Origin: Clostridiales bacterium
Lineage (GTDB): Bacteria > Bacillota > Clostridia > Peptostreptococcales > Anaerovoracaceae
Reading direction: 5' to 3'
Assembly (NCBI GenBank): GCA_012735285.1
Contig: JAAYHT010000231.1
Coordinates: forward strand, 1 to 7,126
Length of the DNA: 7,126 bases
The position numbers and the translations under genes were made by a program. Shown piece after piece: positions 5,745-7,126 of this stretch. Under the pieces are notes generated by a model, which worked only from the letters and a program-made list of their open reading frames with translations, did no database searches and was not told the origin of the DNA. Numbering within the stretch: the stretch's first letter is position 1; the number at the start of each line of letters is the position of its first letter.

Positions 5745-7013
5745 CTATCGCATGAGACTTGGTAAGTATAGCGAGATTTGCGGTACGTAGCATATGAAAA
5801 ATGTCATGGCTATTAATATAATGATGAACGGTACGATAGATTTTGCTACAAATCCGAAACTCTTCCCTGAAACTTGCATGGTAACGAATAGGTTTGTACC
5901 AAAAGGCGGTGAAATATAACCGATCTGAGAAGCCAAGATGGCCATAATACCAAAGTGTATAAGATCAACATTATACATATTTAGCAGAGGTACTACTATT
6001 GGAGCTAGGATTACAATGAGAGCAATAGTGTCAACAAAGCATCCAGCTATCATCAGCATTACCATTATTACCAAGACCAACATTGCCTGTGTACTTACTA
6101 GATTCGATATGACATCAACAGCCTTCGCAGGAATCTGCATAGTATTAATAAGATAGCTCAAAGCGGTTGCTGAACCTATAATAAGCAACAATGTAGCGGC
6201 TTGAATAATACCTCTGTAAAAATAGGTTGTCATATTATCAAATGTAAGAGTCTTATATATAAATTTTTCTATTAGCAATACATATACAGTGGAAATAGCT
6301 GCTGCCTCGGTTGGAGTGGCCCAGCCAGAATATATTGATCCAAGCACTATTACAGGAAATATCAGCGCAGGGATCGCTTCTACAAAGATGCGCACTGATT
6401 CCTTAGCTGTATAATGAATTTTGGTTCCATACTTTTTAATAGAACATGTAATAAATACATACAAACACCATGCTAGAGCTAGTAAAACCCCTGGAATAAC
6501 ACCTGCAATGAATTGCTTTCCAACTGAGGTTCCCATGGCTACGCAGAACATTACCATCGGTGCACTTGGCGGAATAAGTATTCCTAAAGAACCTCCCGAA
6601 CAAACTGCTCCAACATTCATTAATTCCGGATATCCCTTCTCCTTTAGAGTTGGTATCATAAGGCTTCCTACTGCCACTACTGTAGCCATTGATGAACCAC
6701 TAATTGCAGCAAAGAATGCGCATGTGGCAATGGTGGCTATGACAGGTCCTCCAGGCAATCTCCCAAATACTACGCTCATACAGTTGACAAGGTGCTCTGA
6801 TGTCTTACCCCTTGATGCTACTGTTCCTGCAACAATAAAGAAGGGAACTGCTAGAAGAGTTGTCGAATCCAGTCCTGCAAAAACTTGCTGTGAAATAATA
6901 AGTAGGCTCACATTACTATAAAGAAATACGCCACTGGTAGCACATATTAAGACTACTGCAAAAATTGGTACTCCTAAAAACAATAGTAGAAAAAAGAGAA
7001 CAACTATGGTCAT
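5745..7013 (-). CDS. dctM: TRAP transporter large permease, DctM family
   Basis: A 422-residue integral membrane protein, the ion-coupled translocating subunit of a tripartite ATP-independent periplasmic transporter, working with a small permease and an extracytoplasmic substrate-binding protein. The sequence is hydrophobic throughout with about 12 likely helices and carries family marks: GGPVIATIA near 88-96; GSLGILIPPS at 141-150; FIAGVIPG at 168-175; ATPTEAAA at 232-239; GCFVDT at 324-329 and GYISPPFGTNLF at 365-376. The paired LIPPS and ISPPFG re-entrant motifs reflect the internal repeat of the fold. Length is typical. The ATG at 7013 overlaps the upstream stop as ATGA, with a purine-rich GGTGGGGAAG just before. 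TRAP systems mainly import carboxylates and related organic acids; specificity lies in the binding protein, which is not in this window. The downstream MmgE/PrpD gene suggests a hydroxy- or polycarboxylate, as an inference. Confidence 0.96.
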   Translation of the reverse strand: MTIVVLFFLLLFLGVPIFAVVLICATSGVFLYSNVSLLIISQQVFAGLDSTTLLAVPFFIVAGTVASRGKTSEHLVNCMSVVFGRLPGGPVIATIATCAFFAAISGSSMATVVAVGSLMIPTLKEKGYPELMNVGAVCSGGSLGILIPPSAPMVMFCVAMGTSVGKQFIAGVIPGVLLALAWCLYVFITCSIKKYGTKIHYTAKESVRIFVEAIPALIFPVIVLGSIYSGWATPTEAAAISTVYVLLIEKFIYKTLTFDNMTTYFYRGIIQAATLLLIIGSATALSYLINTMQIPAKAVDVISNLVSTQAMLVLVIMVMLMIAGCFVDTIALIVILAPIVVPLLNMYNVDLIHFGIMAILASQIGYISPPFGTNLFVTMQVSGKSFGFVAKSIVPFIIILIAMTFFICYVPQISLYLPSLMR

Positions 7014-7126
7014 GCTTCCCCACCACCTTCCTCGGTTGCAATTACATTTGCTCCACCCACTTTATAATCTCTAATTTTCTTCACATTAAATATAAGGTTA
7101 ATTATTGACCGTACAGACATACCAAA
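7010..7126 (-). CDS. Probable TRAP transporter small permease (DctQ family), C-terminal fragment
   Basis: Only the last 38 codons and the TGA stop are present; the gene continues beyond the right edge. The tail begins at a short hydrophobic stretch (SIINLIF), turns basic (NVKKIRDYK) and ends in an acidic-glycine tail, TEEGGGEA. This fits a cytoplasmic tail after a last membrane helix. The stop overlaps the DctM start (ATGA), the arrangement typical of dctQ-dctM pairs. The fragment is too short to prove the family on its own, so the call rests largely on position. A fused or unrelated upstream gene is possible but less likely. Confidence 0.7.
   Translation of the reverse strand, partial: FGMSVRSIINLIFNVKKIRDYKVGGANVIATEEGGGEA

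Noticed and set aside
6421..6921. Plus-strand open frame of 166 codons opposite the TRAP permease
   Set aside because: It lies wholly antisense to a gene with clear DctM motifs, shows no recognisable domain, and is explained by the regular codon pattern of the membrane protein on the other strand.

Overview
This window is a stretch of anaerobe-type metabolic DNA in which every convincing gene reads on the minus strand. Low-to-moderate GC, strong AGGAGG-type ribosome binding sites, tight or overlapping gene junctions and the set of protein families together suggest a strictly anaerobic Firmicute (Clostridia, Peptococcaceae or Sporomusa-like Negativicutes). That placement is an inference; no marker gene is present.

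In transcription order (right to left) the window holds: (1) the last 38 residues of a probable TRAP transporter small permease (7010-7126), overlapping by ATGA (2) a complete TRAP large permease of the DctM family (5745-7013); (3) an MmgE/PrpD-family protein (4282-5697); (4) a 211-bp gap with a 17-bp-arm inverted repeat (4174-4227) beside a consensus TATAAT (4147-4152); (5) a soluble NADH-type FAD oxidoreductase (2805-4070); (6) a cytoplasmic, Cys-ligated molybdopterin oxidoreductase of the DMSO reductase superfamily with an N-terminal [4Fe-4S] site (675-2801); (7) a DmsB-like ferredoxin subunit with ligands for four [4Fe-4S] clusters (160-672). The block ends at a bidirectional terminator (72-112) and a second plus-strand terminator (125-151). 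The first ~43 bases may be the tail of a convergent plus-strand gene.

Genes 5-7 are spaced by only 2-3 bases and have no Tat signal, membrane anchor or quinone-reactive subunit. The simplest reading is a soluble three-component enzyme that moves electrons NAD(H) <-> FAD <-> Fe-S chain <-> Mo/W-bis-MGD substrate site. The TRAP transporter would bring in an organic acid and the MmgE/PrpD protein would act on it by dehydration, isomerisation, epimerisation or decarboxylation. The whole looks like a pathway for uptake and redox conversion of an unidentified carboxylic acid. I recognise each family but not this combination as a named pathway, and the substrate cannot be read from the sequence. This uncharacterised combination is the main interest of the window.
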